Below, one piece after another: positions 12,201 to 24,968 of a stretch of DNA of 64,000 bases. The translations under genes and the position numbers were made by a program. The notes beneath the pieces are model-generated. The model searched no databases. It was not told the DNA's origin and was given only the letters and a program-made list of their open reading frames with translations. Each line of letters opens with the position of its first letter. Position 1 is the first letter of the stretch. This stretch comes from Daedaleopsis sinensis (Eukaryota > Basidiomycota > Agaricomycetes > Polyporales > Polyporaceae): the NCBI GenBank assembly GCA_033807695.1, contig CM066303.1:4030001-4094000 (forward strand), written 5' to 3'.

Positions 12201-15200
12201 TCACCCCGAGTCCTCCGTGATGATATTCCCGATACTCAGCGGGTTCTTCTTCCCGCCGCCCCCAGCCCCGGTCCCGCCCTGGCTCCTCTCCCCGCCCGCA
12301 CCCCCGCCCGCACTGCTCCCAGGGGACGGCGACGCCCCGCCCACGCGCAGCGGCGCAAGCTGGATGCGCTGCAACCCCCCCGCCGCAGCCGGGGGAGCAG
12401 GCGGGTACCCGCTGTACTCGCCCGCCCCAGTGCCCGTGCCAGCAGGTGGGGCGCTCCCATATGCCGGAGGGGGCGGGGGCCCGCCGTACGCTGGGGCACC
12501 GCTCCACGAGCCCTGCGCTTGTGCCTGCGCGCCCTCTGGGGACCCGCCGCCAGAGACAGGAGGGGGTGGGGGAATCGGGTACCCGCTGTACCCCTGCGAC
12601 GTGTGGTGGTGCGGCGGCGAGCTGAGCTGGTAGTGCCCCGTGTGCGCCCCGTGCGCCCCGTGCACATGCGAGGGGTGCGACGAGTGCGAGGGGTGCGAAG
12701 AGTGCGAGTGCGAGGGGTGTGAGGAGTGCGTGTGGGCGGGGGGCGGCGCGCGCTGGTGCGGGGGCTGCCCGGCGCCCGGGGGCGCGTACGAGTACTGCGT
12801 GGGCACGGCGTACGCCGCCGCGCGCGCGTACCCGCCAGCCGGGCTCGCGTACTCGCTGCCGTATGCGGGCGGCGCTGCCTGCGCCTGCGCCTGCGGGGAC
12901 GGCGGCTGCGTGTGGTACGCGTGCGCGTGTGGAGGCGGGGGTGGGGGCGCGGATGCGTGGTGCGGGTGCTGGGGGTGCTGCTGCTCGTAGTACCCGCTGT
13001 ACGCGCCCTGCTGGTGTGCGGGCGGGGGCGGCGGTGCGTAGCTGCCGTAGTCGTACCGCGGCGCCCCAGGTGCGGGCCCGGGCCCAGGCGCAGGTGCTGG
13101 CGGATGGTGCGACGCTGAGGGAGGGGGCGCGTAGTGGTGCTGTTGTGGCTGGGAATGGTGCGCGTATGGATCGTACTGCGCCGGAGGCGGCGGCGGCGGC
13201 CACGACTGCGTCGGGGCGGGGGCGGGGCCCGGGCCGGGCGCTGCAGACGCGGTGGGCGGGCTGTACGACGGATACGGCGCAGGCGGCGGCGGCGGCGGAT
13301 GGTGCGAGTGCTGGTGCGGAGGGGGCGGGGGCACCGAGTAGTGGTGCGCGGGGGGCGCGTAGTGGTGCGACGGCGGGGGAGGTGCCCCGTGCGCATGGGG
13401 GTCGTAGTGGTACGGCCCGGGTGGTGGCGGAGGTGCAGAGTAGCGGTGGTCGTAGGCTGCAGGCGGAGGAGGGGGCACAGACCCGTAATGAGAATGTTCG
13501 CCGCCCGGCGTCTGGGACGGGCCTGGGGCGGGCTGCGGGGCTGCAGATGCGTGCGGCGCGAGAGTAGGGTCGATAGCCCCCCAGCCGACGTTTGGGTTGG
13601 AGGGACCTGCGTCTTCGACCATGGCATCGTCTCCGCGCACACGTTTAGCCCCACGTCCGTCAGAGCTCTCTCTCCTGCTGATGCTGCCGCTGCCGCTAGG
13701 TCCAGCGATGCTTCCACCAGACTCTCTCCTCTCTCGCTCCCTCTCCCTATCGCGCTCACGGTCCCGGTCTCTGTCACGGTCGCGCTCGCGCTCGCGCTCC
13801 CTCTCTCGGTCATCTTCGTCGTCGTCGTCGTCTAGTGGGACAGGGACAGGGCCGAAGGCGCCATGCGGTATGGGAACGGGTCCCATCGGGATCGGAATGG
13901 GCGTGTCAAGAGCGGGGACAGGACGCTTCCTCACGCGAATGTCCTTCCGTATGCGGATTTTGATGCCCTGGTCGGCCAAAGAGCACGAGAGAGGGGTCGA
14001 TTCTGCCCGTGTCGCGGTGAGCAGGCAGCACGCACAGGAGGACACACGGCGGCCTACCTTCCATTCCGGGGAACTTCTTCGCGGTATACACGTAGAACGG
14101 CGCGGAGAAGACCGACTTGCAAAAGTACACCGTGTTCCTGCGGACGGGGGTCAGTGCACAAGCCCCGGGGGCGGCTAGACGTGGACTTACCCAACGGTCT
14201 CGTACAACGTCAGCTTCAAGCGGTAGCTGCCTTCTGTCCTGACACTCAAGTCGGGGAACACGAAGAACCCTGCATCCGCGTTCTGGTTCTCGCTGTCCTT
14301 CAGGTGATAGAGAGACGACACCACTGAGCCGGTGGTGCAGCGTGTCTTGCCGTCCTGGAACGATTGCTGTCAACAATCAGCTCGACACCGGCATGCGCGG
14401 GCTAGCTGCGCGGAGAACGCGAGAGGACCCGTGGACATGGCGCGACGGGGCACGCGGTGCAGATACGGTAACCGTCAGGTTGACGAGCCAGCGCAGGGTA
14501 CACTTTAGATTGGCCGAGATCACAACAGCGGGATCTTGGGCGGAGATGGCGTATGGGTTCCCCGAGATGTGTAAACACGCGCTAATCGAGACGCAGATCC
14601 CGTATGCCCTGCGCACCCGACGCATAGCGCCGCTCCTCGCAGCGTCGCACAGTCGTTACATGACTGTATGCGCGACGCCGCGATTTCTATACTCACCTTT
14701 CAACCCGCATGCAGTCAGTCAGGCGAGGGCGCGGTTACAGTCTGTTACGGGGACATCGCAAGTGGGGCGCACACAGTCACGACGGCGCAAATAGTCTCCC
14801 CATCGCGCGGCCAGCACGCGCGATGGCAAAACAACGGTCGGCGACGGTTACTGGACTCGAATTTCACCAGACGATCAGGGTACGTCTCTCTCTCGCTCAC
14901 CCCACTGGTTCCCTATTTGAGACGCGCCCTAATGAGCTGGGCACGAGACTACCCCGACACATTTGCGGGACAGACTCGTCGCACGAGCCCGGTCCTTTCA
15001 ACGCGCGCGTCACGCATCGTATTTCGGGACGATACGGTTCTCGTGGGGAATGCGGGAAGCGGGAAGCCGCGTGTGAAGCTGAACGGAGAGAACGGGAACT
15101 CACCTTCAGCCAATGCAGCTCCACGTCTTCGTCGGGCTTTGCGAGGCATGCGAACATGAAGTAGTAGGGGTTTTGGAGGAAGCTCTGTGCCGAGGGCACC

Positions 15201-15877
15201 GCGAGCGAGTCTGGTAGCACGACGTGTCAGAAACGGGTGCACGCTCGCAACATACCACGAGGACAGGCAGGAGGTAGAACGGGTCTTGACTGAGGGAGAC
15301 ATGGGGGTGCAAGACGGGTTGAATAGTATCGTAGACAAGCAGACCCGCGGAGGAGCATCGAACACGTCCGGAACTGATATGCTCACCTGGCGAACTCGCT
15401 CTGGATGAGCTGGACTGTGGACGGCGCGCGGTAGGGTCGACGACCCTGAGTTGGACGATAGGAGGGGGGTCAATTGGGCGTCGATCAGCTACCGGGACGA
15501 AACTGTGAGCGCGGAGTGCTAGGGGGGTGCTGGAGGAATGGACCTTTACCGCCTACGCCGCACATGCGAGCCTGCTTGGGCTCCTGCCGCATCGTGAGCT
15601 CATACTCTCTGGGGTCGTGTGGGCGGGCCATCATCGGGCGGGTGTCGGTGAAAGCGGGGGCGGGCGAGGGGAGCGTGGGGGAGGTGGCGGTCGCGGAGAG
15701 GACGATATATGTCGGGGCGAGGGAGAGTGAGTATAACGACGGATACGAACCCATGGGTTTGGGATGGGGGCTCGGTGGGAAGCGCGAGAGAGGTGATCGG
15801 ACTCACAGTCTGTCTCTGTCGTACGGCGAGTGCACAGGAAGCTTTGCGTGCACGAACTGGTGCTGCTCCTCGTCCAT
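12201..15877 (-). CDS. Velvet-domain transcription regulator (VelB/VosA type) with long tail
   Basis: Velvet factors are fungal DNA-binding regulators that coordinate development and secondary metabolism, acting as dimers in the nucleus. Exons I can place: 15877-15807, 15608-15544, 15488-15387, an unresolved stretch, 15184-15104, 14354-14191, 14137-14058, 14002-12201. Splicing gives YELTMRQEPKQARMCGVGGK then DRRPIDPPPIVQL, FLQNPYYFMFACLAKP, GSVVSSLYHLKD, DAGFFVFPDLSVRTEGSYRL, SAPFYVYTAKKFPGME and ADQGIKIRIRKDIRVRKRP. These are the signature blocks of the velvet domain in order. About 560 residues follow: an acidic/RE-RD run, then a tail rich in Pro, His, Tyr, Ala and Gly, ending NPLSIGNIITEDSG. 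The velvet subtype is uncertain, closest to VelB or VosA. The residue in LSCSLADQ is usually Arg (LSRSLA). The start is the first ATG in the open frame; an upstream exon is possible. Confidence 0.85.
14355..15103 (-). other. Unusually long intron of the velvet gene
   Basis: The donor after HWLK (GTGAGT, 15103-15098) and the acceptor before the DGKTRC exon (CAG at 14357-14355) are both convincing and lie 749 bp apart. Most other introns in the window are 45-70 bp. I see no velvet-like coding block inside it. It could hide an extra exon, an alternative promoter or a non-coding RNA. Confidence 0.6.
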
Positions 15878-17773
15878 CGCGGCGTCCTGGGCGGCGGCGG
15901 CGACTGGGGCGAGCTCGAAACGCGCGGGGGCAGGTCGACGTCCAGGTGTGAACGCCTCTCGGCCCTCCCCGACGCTTTGGCTCCATCATCTCTCATCGAG
16001 ATTACACCCTTCTGATATCAATTAGATAAGCCTTTTCTTACTCGCATACAAACCTTGATAGAAGTCCTTCTTACAGGTTACTTATAAGTACTAGGCGCCA
16101 TCCGCTGTGCTGGCACCTCTCAACCCAGCTCCGTGGTCCCGGGTCCTCCTCCTCCTCCTCCCCCCTCATCGACTCCGAGCTTGCGCCATTCTATAGCTTG
16201 CAGCCGACGGCCCGTTTCATGACGACCGCACCTCATGCGTTCTCACTCTGATCGTACCGGCCTGCAGAAGCACAGAAACCAAAGAGAGGCGACCTCTGTC
16301 TCCATCCAGCGAGTGCCTTGCCGTGGCCCCGAGACCCAGGGCCGCGGACCTGGATCCCAGCTACGAACCTTCCCAGCGAGCGCACGCGCGGGCCCTTCGC
16401 ATTCACAAGCAGCGGCAGGTCTGAGGTCAGTAAAGTATTCGTGTTAACGTTCTGGGTGCGTCCACCCCCACGGCACGCTCACCATGCTCTCGCCGTCCAT
16501 TCACCGTACTTGCTCAGTGACGTCGACGCATGAAGCGATCTGCGGGATGCGCACGTACGCTCGGCGTGCGGCGTACGTTGCCGCCTGCGGTGACGGTCCT
16601 GCGCACGAGAATGCGACGGCTCGACGGCGGACCTGCGGCGCGTGCGCTCGTGCCCACGGGGCGTGCAGCGTGCAGCGTGCACGGACCAGGACCTGGCCGC
16701 CCGACTCCGAATCGGGTTTCTCAACTCGAAGACCCCGGCATACCGGCTTCTGCGCCCGCCCTATGGCCGTCGCCACCCGTGCCATAGTCATGACCTGAGC
16801 GAGTCGCCAATATGTGCAACGTCCTCCTGTGCATCCGAGCTAGGGTCATGTCGAGGCTAACGTGGACCCGTACGCTAGCTGCTTCAAGTTGATCATGGGC
16901 ACACACACGGAATACACTCAAGGTTCGCCTCTCATGCACATGCGCCTTGGGTCTCCCGCACCCGTCCGGGGGACCGTTCGCAACCACGTACGCGTCTGCA
17001 CACCGGCCGCGCGACCAGCCGCGTTCGCACCCCTCGCCGTGTGCCGTCACGGCCCACGGTCCACGGGGTGAGGGAATCCGACTCAGAGGAGCACCGGCGA
17101 TTCGTCACGGTGTGCACGAACTGGACCCCGTCCTCGAGGTTCTTCAACATCAACGAAATTCTGCAGGCGGCGCCGAGTCCGGTGGAGCGCGCGGCGGGGT
17201 CCCGACAGCCTGGTGGTTATCCAGCATAGTGCGGCGCGACGCCCAGGCTGGCCACACGTGGGCATCATGCATGCGAAAGCGGCAGGCACGCATCCATCTG
17301 TGTAAGATACAGCACCTACTTACCTCGCTCGCTGTGATTCGCCCTGCCATATACGGTAGAAGACGTCAAGCGTCATGCACGGACTCGTGGACTCGGATCT
17401 TGATATGTGCGTCCCCTTGCCTCTTCGCGGCGACAGCTTGAAGACTTCTTCAGACGCAAGCACTGAAGCAGAGCGTCATGATGATACCTAGCTGACTCAG
17501 CCCATATCACGTCTGGACAACGCTGCTCGACAGTGTGGCGGAGATGAGCAATGACATGGTAGGTACGTACTTATCGAAGACGCCACGTCAAGTGTTATGT
17601 GACGCATGCAACGACTTCCTACGTCTACGTATACATTGGTGTGTGTCGGAAGACAATGACATGGATCGCGCGCGGCGGTGTGCTCACCCCGCGTCGAGTC
17701 GGAGCTCGACCAGGCATACGAGCTACAGCACGCCCCGGACTACGAGTACCACATGCGCGTGCGATATCATATA
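15878..17773. other. Upstream region of the velvet gene, no gene assigned
   Basis: This stretch of about 1.9 kb lies between the end of the polymerase gene and the start of the velvet gene, both on the minus strand. Short frames around 17040-17160 look mildly coding-like on both strands, but I cannot join them into a gene. A pyrimidine-rich block (CTCCT repeats) occurs at about 16145-16165. It probably includes the velvet promoter and possibly a missing 5' exon. Confidence 0.4.
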
Positions 17774-20700
17774 TCAGCTGCGGATGCGCTGGTGCGGCTC
17801 TTGCCACGGCACGCCTGTCAATTTCAGTGGTAAGTGTCAGCTCAGTCGACTGCATGTCAACGATGCAGTATATATCGTGTCTGAGGTACGTACCGAGGAT
17901 CTTGAATATCTCCTCCTCCGTCTCGGACGCGACCAGCGTGCCTGTGCGTAGTCGTCAGCATGCCGTCGCCACAAGATATATGGGCGTAGTAAAAGGAAAA
18001 CAAGGGTGCGCGCGCATCGTCGGCCATCGCGGTCCGCGACGGCAAGACGGCGGGACGCCACCGCATAATAGAAGAGAAGAGAAGGTGGGATGTGCAGGTG
18101 CAGGTGAAGGGAGAAGTGGAAGTCGTGGCCAGTCAAAGTGGCAAGCCGGCCGGCCTAGACAACATTGCAGCACGTCGGACGCACCTTGGTTCAGCTTCTT
18201 CCGGCGGTCCTTCGGGTCCCGGATGACGCCCGCGTAGAGCCCGCGCTGGTTGAGCGAGTACCCCATCTTGTTCGCCTTGAGCCGGAGCGAGCGGTTGAAC
18301 TGCGCCGTGGAGAGATCACATTGATGTTGAGCACAGGCAGGGGAGCTCGGACGCAGAGACCGGACACTCACGATGTCGTCCCCGGTGTAGTACATCAGTG
18401 CCGCGCCCCTCGACGACCACGGCACAGTCAGGAAATCTGCGAACCGTCACAGAGCATTCGTCGTGATCAGGATCAAGGCGAGAGCAGACGAGCAGGGACA
18501 CGCACCGATCCTCCGACGGAGGCTCTTCTCGTCTCTCCTACACAGCCCGCGGTAGCAGAGCTCCAAGTCCTCAAAGTCCTCCGGGAGGCTGAGGTCCTCC
18601 GTGGCCACCCCCTGTCTGTGCAGCTCTGCGAGCAGGCGCCGCAGAATGCCTGCAGGAGGGAGCATGCGGGATCAGCATTTTGTTGCCGCTTTCCTTGGGA
18701 GGGATCGCTCACCTCGATGCGTCTTCCCGTCATCTGTCGGGCGGGTGATGAGCACGTCGATGTCCCCGCAGTCGGCCTTCCCTCTACCAGGTCTACACGT
18801 CAGCACCCTGGGCCGCATGCAGAAAAGGAACCATCCAGGTGGCGGCCAACGCACCTGCGGAAACTGCCCATGACGCGGATGAACAGCTTTGGGTCGAACC
18901 GAAGGGCTGCGAGCCGCTCAATAAGCACCTGTCCCCCATCTCACACTTAAAGCCTAAGCTTGATCCCCGCGCACCTGTCGCCTCCACGATGTTGTAGATC
19001 TCCTGCACCTCCGCGCGCGGGATCCGCTGGTTGATGTCTGTCGCAACAGGAACCCACGTCTGAGGCTGAGCGCGCTCTGATGGTGCACGCGCACGCACCG
19101 TCGTAGTACCGCAGCCCGATCTCCTGCGCGGCGGAGAGCTTGATGCCGCCCTTCCTCGCGGCGACGTCCTCGAGCGTCCTGCAGCCACTGTTGTACCACA
19201 TCTGCGCGGTCTTCATCCCTGCATATGTACGTCAGCCAATCACGCCACGGGGACCCGATGCAATCAGAGAGCATGTACGCACCAACGCCGTAGATGCCTA
19301 TGAACTTCCAACACACGATCACGTCGTCCGTGAGCTCGGCCTTGATCCTCTTCAGCTGTCCCGTGTTGATGATCTCCATGATCTGCACGCGCAGAACGCA
19401 TCAGCACAAGGACCAGAGCAGTCCCCTGGACACGGCAGATGCCAATGGGGAAGGAGTCCGGAGGGCAGACGAGTGAGTGACGCAACGGGGCGGACGCGCA
19501 CCTTGGCAGCCGTCTTCTTGCCAACCTTCGGCAGCTTCTCCGCCTCCGCCGCACTCTTGATTCGCGTCGGGTATTTGCGCAGCTGCCCGATGGCTGGATT
19601 ATGTAGGGCAGACGAATGAATGCGAATGTGGGGTTGTAGCTATGAGCCACGCCAGCGAGAGAGAGAAAAGTGAACCGACGCACCGTTGCCGAGCGCACGG
19701 ACCTTCCAAGGTTGGTCCTCCCCGAGCTTTGCCTCGTGTAGTGCCTTCAGCTCCTCCAACTGGGGCGCGATGAGTCGGCGGGACAACAAACGGGGCGGGG
19801 TATGCGCACCTTCTTGATCACGTCTGCGTTCGGGCATGGGCCGTCGTACCGCCGCGCATTCTTGTCGTCACATAGGTACTGCACGCCGAGCAGAGTCCAT
19901 TAGCGTGCGAAGACGTTCGACGGAAGCAGCAGCTAGTGCAGCCGGAGGCAGAGATGGAGACGATAGGTGTAAGAGGAGGAGGCACCAGTGGGCGGAGACG
20001 GATCGTGGATGTAGTTCGGTAGAATGTGATAGAAGGGCAGAGAAACAGGAATATAATATCCAACACTCACCCCGCCCTTTTTCTTCTGCGGCACGGACCC
20101 ATCTCCAGGCTCTTTGGGCTTCTCCGTCGAGTCTGCCTCGTCGTCAGAATCGTCTTCGGCCGGGTAGATCAGGCCATATTTCTAGCGGTGAACAGCAAAG
20201 AAAAAAACGCGTCGTCGGTCAGCTCGCTCCTAGCACAACCCGCCGCCGTCGTACAGCCGCGCCGCTGGCCAGACCCAGCCCAACACGACACGACAGCACC
20301 CGGATGGCCAGCGGTCAGCTGCGACTCTGCACTCACCTCTGCTTCTGCCTCGGCCAGCGCCAGCGGATAGAACTCTGCCAGCGGGTCGTCCGGCTCGTCC
20401 TCGTCCGCTTCGCTCGCGGGCGCAGTCGTTGGGGCGAGGGCAGGGGAAGAAGGCGGCGACGGGAGGCCGCCCGGGGCGGCGTGCTGGACAACGCTCCCCG
20501 CGGCAGCCTGCGGGGCAGACACTTTCGACCCCCCCGACCGCCCACGGCCAGCGTCCGCTTTGAGTTTATCCTGTGTGAACTCCCTGCGGAAATGGGATGC
20601 GGGCGTCAGCGGGAGCCGTCAATATTCAATGGCGAGGGAGACTGGACTGCAGCACTGCAGCCTGCAAACGGGAGAGACGCACGAGATATGGCTGACGTCG

Positions 20701-22529
20701 TCTTCGCCCTCGCCTTCGCTGTCGCTGTCCAGATCCGCGCCCGCTGCCCGCTTCTGGCCCTTGTCCTGCTTCTGGTTCGAGTTGAGACTGTGTTGTTTGG
20801 CGACCACCGAGGAGGTGGACACGAAGCCGCTCGCCGTCCGCCCGGCCTCGCCCCACGGCGTCCTGCCCGCATCGAGGCGCGCCTCATCCTTGAACGACAG
20901 GTAGTTGCACTCGTAGTCCATCTTGTACTGGAGCTCGTACGCATCTTCGCCCTCTACACCCGTCCCCTCCCCCGCGACCTTCACCATGGCGGGCTTGCGG
21001 GCGTGCCCGCTGAGCACCCACTTCCAGTTGACGACGGGGATCGTCGCGGGGATGCTCGCGAGGCGCGGGAGGCCGATCGCGGCGAGGAGCGCTCCTGCGT
21101 CTGCGCTCGCGGTGACGATGTGCGTGATGCGCGCGGGGTCGTACGTGGGCACGAGCTCACCGCCGTGCTTGACGATCTGCGAGGGACGGAAGCGGTGTGC
21201 GCGCGCACCAGCTGTTGGTTAACTTTCTGCAGGCGCTAGAGACAGATACCGATATGCTAGACGGGGACGTGGACGTGATGCGGGGATTGGGGGTGACAAG
21301 AATGGGGGTACTGTGATACGGGGAGGCGGTAGAGGGGATATGGCGGACGTACCAGCTCCATCTTGTTCCTGGTGCCCTCGCTGGCGTACGTCCGGTCGCC
21401 TCCGTAAAAGAATATGCGCGTGCCTTTCAGAAACTGGGCCGGCTGCTTGCCCTTGCCTTTACTCTTACCCGGGCCCTTTTCCGTCGCATCGGGACCATCA
21501 GCCATAGCCATCTGCTTGGCACGGTGTGTCTCGATGACGAGCTTCGCGTACTCAGTGGGTGTGTACATGGGCTGGTTCTTGCCCTTCTTCTTCTGCACGC
21601 TCGACGTACTGGGACTGCTTCGGCCTTTCTGAAGGGCCTTGCCTGGCTTCTGATTCGGCTTCTGCGGGGGCTGCGGGCGCGCAAGTGCGGTGAGAGGCTT
21701 CATGCTGGGCTGGGCCTTGTCCTTGTCCTTGTCCTTGGACTTGACATTGCGGGGGGCTGCTTCCGCCTTCTTCGTCGATTGCGCGGGCACGGGCGCCGTG
21801 CTGGGTGGGGTTGTGATGTTGCTCGTGTCTGCGGGCAAGGGGCGGGGTTCGAACTCGGGCAGCTTCCTCTTCACGTCACTCGTGTCACCCGCCGGGATTT
21901 TCTGGCCTCCGTCATCGAACGCTACGGATGCAGAGTCACACACGGAGAGTTCTGGCTGATCATTGCGGCACACAGGCGCGTTCTTACGAGCGCGCGCGTC
22001 ACTCTTCGTCGCCGCAGGAAGTGCGGGAGGGGGCGAGAACTTGTTGACAGCATCCTTCTGCGGTGCGTCATGGATTGCTGATGCGGAAGGCGGAGTGCTG
22101 TGCGATGGCAAACAGCAGGTCAGCGAATGGTCAGAACACGTTGCGGGGGACGGACCTCTGGCGACCATGTGTAACGAGAACCGGTGGCGCGTCGGCAGCA
22201 GCGTCAGTCGGAGTTGGCAAGTCATCGGTGCTTTTCGACTTCTTGCGCGGCCGTCGAGAGAGATCAGAGCCGGTGTTGTCGGCCTTCCGCTTACCGGCAC
22301 CCGCATTCTGAACATGGTCAGTCGGCGGACCGCCCGACGCTTGGGCGACAGCGGGATGGGGCTTCAATGTTGTAGCACCCTCCCATGGATCCGCAGCGGG
22401 AAGCATTTTGACTTTCTGTGCTTGAATGCGCGATTGCGGATCACCAGTGTTAGGCAGTTCATGTGCCTTGGGCGGTGGTTCTGAGCGTCCGTAGCCCTCT
22501 AATATGGCTATCATATCCGCCAGCGGCAT
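17774..22529 (-). CDS. Family X DNA polymerase with BRCT domain (Pol lambda/Pol4-like)
   Basis: A gap-filling repair polymerase for base excision repair and end joining, expected in the nucleus. Firm exons include 22529-22156, 22097-21353, a BRCT exon from 21176, then 18928-18855, 18783-18713, 18649-18506, 18436-18372, 18299-18185, 17941-17894 and 17814-17774; those between 21000 and 18930 are approximate. The first roughly 345 residues are a basic disordered region (KSKDKDKDKAQ, KKKSKSTDD). The BRCT domain follows (NKMELIVKHGGELVPTYD to VVNWKWVLSGH). The catalytic core shows the helix-hairpin-helix region (PKVGKKTAAKIMEII), the metal-binding GDIDVLITRP with two aspartates, and a third aspartate in IDFLTVPW. 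It then shows MYYTGDDIFNRSLRLKANKM, GYSLNQRGLY and the C-terminal LGVPWQEPHQRIRS. The junction near 18960 is not solved cleanly. The start is the first ATG of the first open exon. Confidence 0.88.
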
Positions 22530-22791
22530 GGTTGTCGTGATAGTCGCACCCAAATCGAGTGCGCCAGGGCTTGTGCGACTGACAAGAAACGTGTCAGCTC
22601 AATCAGCAGGCGGGGAGGCGAGACATATGCATGCAAGGGCTCCACGACCGGCCGCCGGGTCAATGCCCTGAGCGCGATACAGGGGTAGCGTGAGATGAAG
22701 ATATAACTCAAGCCGAACTGTGGCGAGCCGCGTCGGTGGTCGAGTGTCGAAGGAGTACGCGTGATGACAGTCAGCAAGCGCAGGTGAGGAA

Positions 22792-22860
22792 GGTTACTGA
22801 ATAGTGGGGCCCGGTGTCCTTGTTCAGAGTGACGAGAGGCGCTATGAGGCTCTCACATGC
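22792..22860 (+). repeat. Direct repeat, copy 1
   Basis: A 69-bp segment starting GGTTACTGA and ending GGCTCTCACATGC. It is repeated at 23080 with about 80% identity by eye. A further shared CGCGTCGGTGGTC lies shortly upstream of each copy. Confidence 0.65.
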
Positions 22861-23079
22861 GTGATCCTAGTCTCTACCCCGCCATTCGAGGACGATTCTC
22901 TGCTTAGTCGAAATCTCCGGCGAAAATACGAGCAGAGAATCGCCCTCTAACGTGTAGTGACTTTCGTACAGACAGCTAGGGGTATATCTTGAGCAGACAT
23001 CCCACTCGCCGCAGCCGACTCCGAGAGCTGCGAGGTACTCTGCAGCATGACCTGCAAGTGAACCCCGCGTCGGTGGTCA

Positions 23080-23148
23080 GGTTACTGAGCTGTGGAGCCT
23101 AGTATCCTTGTTCAGAGGGACGGGCAGCGCTATTAGGCTCTCACATGC
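23080..23148 (+). repeat. Direct repeat, copy 2
   Basis: Second copy of the segment at 22792, the same length without gaps and 288 bp further on. Function unknown; the divergence suggests an old tandem duplication or a small repetitive element. Confidence 0.65.
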
Positions 23149-24968
23149 GTTGTCTACGACGGGGAGGGTGCCTTCTATGGTCACTCCTGGTTATAGGAAA
23201 CCCTGCCGCCAGAGGGTCTAAAGCATGAAAATTCTGAACATACCTCGTCTGTATCCGGACCAGATAGTCGGCATAGCTTTCGGACGGTCTGTTCATGAGT
23301 TCATCTTGCTCGGCAAAGAAGAGGTCGATATCAGACAGCATTTCACGGTCCCGAAGGTGGACGAGTTCAAGAAGAGGATAGTTGTGGTTCAGAGGCAAGA
23401 GCCATAACGCCATAGACGCGCGTATGCCTCGATGTGGAATTGTGACTCACCGCCACCGGCACCTGGATTTGATGTTTTCCCGATGCAGTCTGACGCCGAC
23501 TTTACGACAAAAACTCGACAAGAACGCTACCAGAACGCTGCATCCTTCCACCCTTTCGCCACGCTGACAATCTCAGGTACGTGTGCCCCATCTTCGGCGC
23601 AGGAAGAGCCCCCGCATGTTGCGAACGTGTTGTTCAGAAGTAGACTACGGATGTCACGCGCACGGGGCAACGTGTTATCGCGATCCAGGGGACCGTGCGC
23701 AGCGTGTGTGTCTTAGAAGTGCTTTGAGCACCGAGCGAGTCGGCGCATGATGGCGACCATCAGGCCATCCCAATAGCGGGCTTCAGCTTGTGAGTCACGG
23801 CTAGCGAGGTGCACGCTGATCGGGCTATTCATCTGGGAGAAGCCGCCGAGCGAGGTGAGGTGATGGACGTGCCCGATGTCCGACTCTTGCGGAGAAGACT
23901 GTCCGCGCCTCTCCCCATGCATGCCTTCGTGCCGACGTTAGAAGGCTGGACGCCTCTTTGGGGTGCGCCTAGGGAAGTACGTTTGTACGTTGCGAGCAGC
24001 AGGAGTATATATGGTACCACTCGCGCCCACGGCGGGGCATCAGAGAATGTGGACACCTGGGAAAATGGAGACACATGTGTTCTAGCCTTATCGAGAGACG
24101 GAGGTCGAATGCTGGCCACGCAGCTGGCACTCGCAGGGAGACGGAAAGGGAATTCGGAATTGTGGGAGGGCCTGAGCCGCCTGACAGCCTTCTTCCGCGA
24201 CGTTGACGAAGGGCGAGAGGGAGGTGGTCTCCCGTAGGCAGACGATGAGGACGATCCGTCCCCATCTCGTTGTGTTTGAGTCTCTGTCCTGTCCATTTCA
24301 TTGCACCCCCTTCCCTACAGGCTCGGGGCCGTGGGCCAACGTCGACTATCAGTATGACGTCCATGGCATCGTTCCCGCAGTACTTGTACAACAGAGGGGG
24401 GCGGGAGAGTGATGGGTGCGATATGAGCTGGTGTGGGCGATGCCCCGCGATTGGGATGGCGGGCGAGCGAGCGGAGGTGCTCGCGGGGTTGGATGATGCA
24501 GCGGGAATCAGTCAGCAGCAAAAAAGCTTCCGCGCGCGCAGTATGGGATCTGAAGCCATCATCTGATCTTTGTATGGCAAGTAAACCCCGTCGCTAGGCT
24601 CTAGCGTCGGCCGCGTTTGTGGCTCCGACGTGTTCTCGTGCCTCTTCTGGGACGGGACGAGCTCTCTTCCTCCCCGCACCTCTCGTTATCCCAGGCCGTC
24701 GAACAGCAGCCGCCTTCGTCGTGGACGCGGACCGCCCGCTCTCCTGCACCTTGTCGATCCCAACCATCCCCTGCGCCGTCCCCGACGAGCCCCGTCCGTC
24801 GCGAGCACACGCGTTCCGCAATTGTCTTCCCCGTCCTGACACACTCCGCCGCTGAGTTAACGTCGCTGTTGGCGCGGTGTCGGAGTTGTTATTGGACATA
24901 CTATATGGGCCTGCTCCCACATCAGCACGCCTCCATCCATTTTTCACTTCGCGCCCTCCGTCCCTCCT

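Larger units (their letters stand above)
22530..24968. other. Gene-poor stretch with a diverged direct repeat
   Basis: No gene is assigned. It contains a duplicated 69-bp segment (22792-22860 and 23080-23148). A short minus-strand frame at about 23250-23410 looks coding-like (EMLSDIDLFFAEQDELMNR) and ends at a GTATGT donor. A plus-strand frame from 23862 to 24237 has no recognisable domain. Either could be a remnant or an exon of an unrecognised gene. Confidence 0.4.

Noticed and set aside
12217..13835. Several long plus-strand frames (up to about 280 codons)
   Set aside because: They are opposite the low-complexity, GC-rich tail of the velvet gene. Composition alone keeps them open, and they show no domain.
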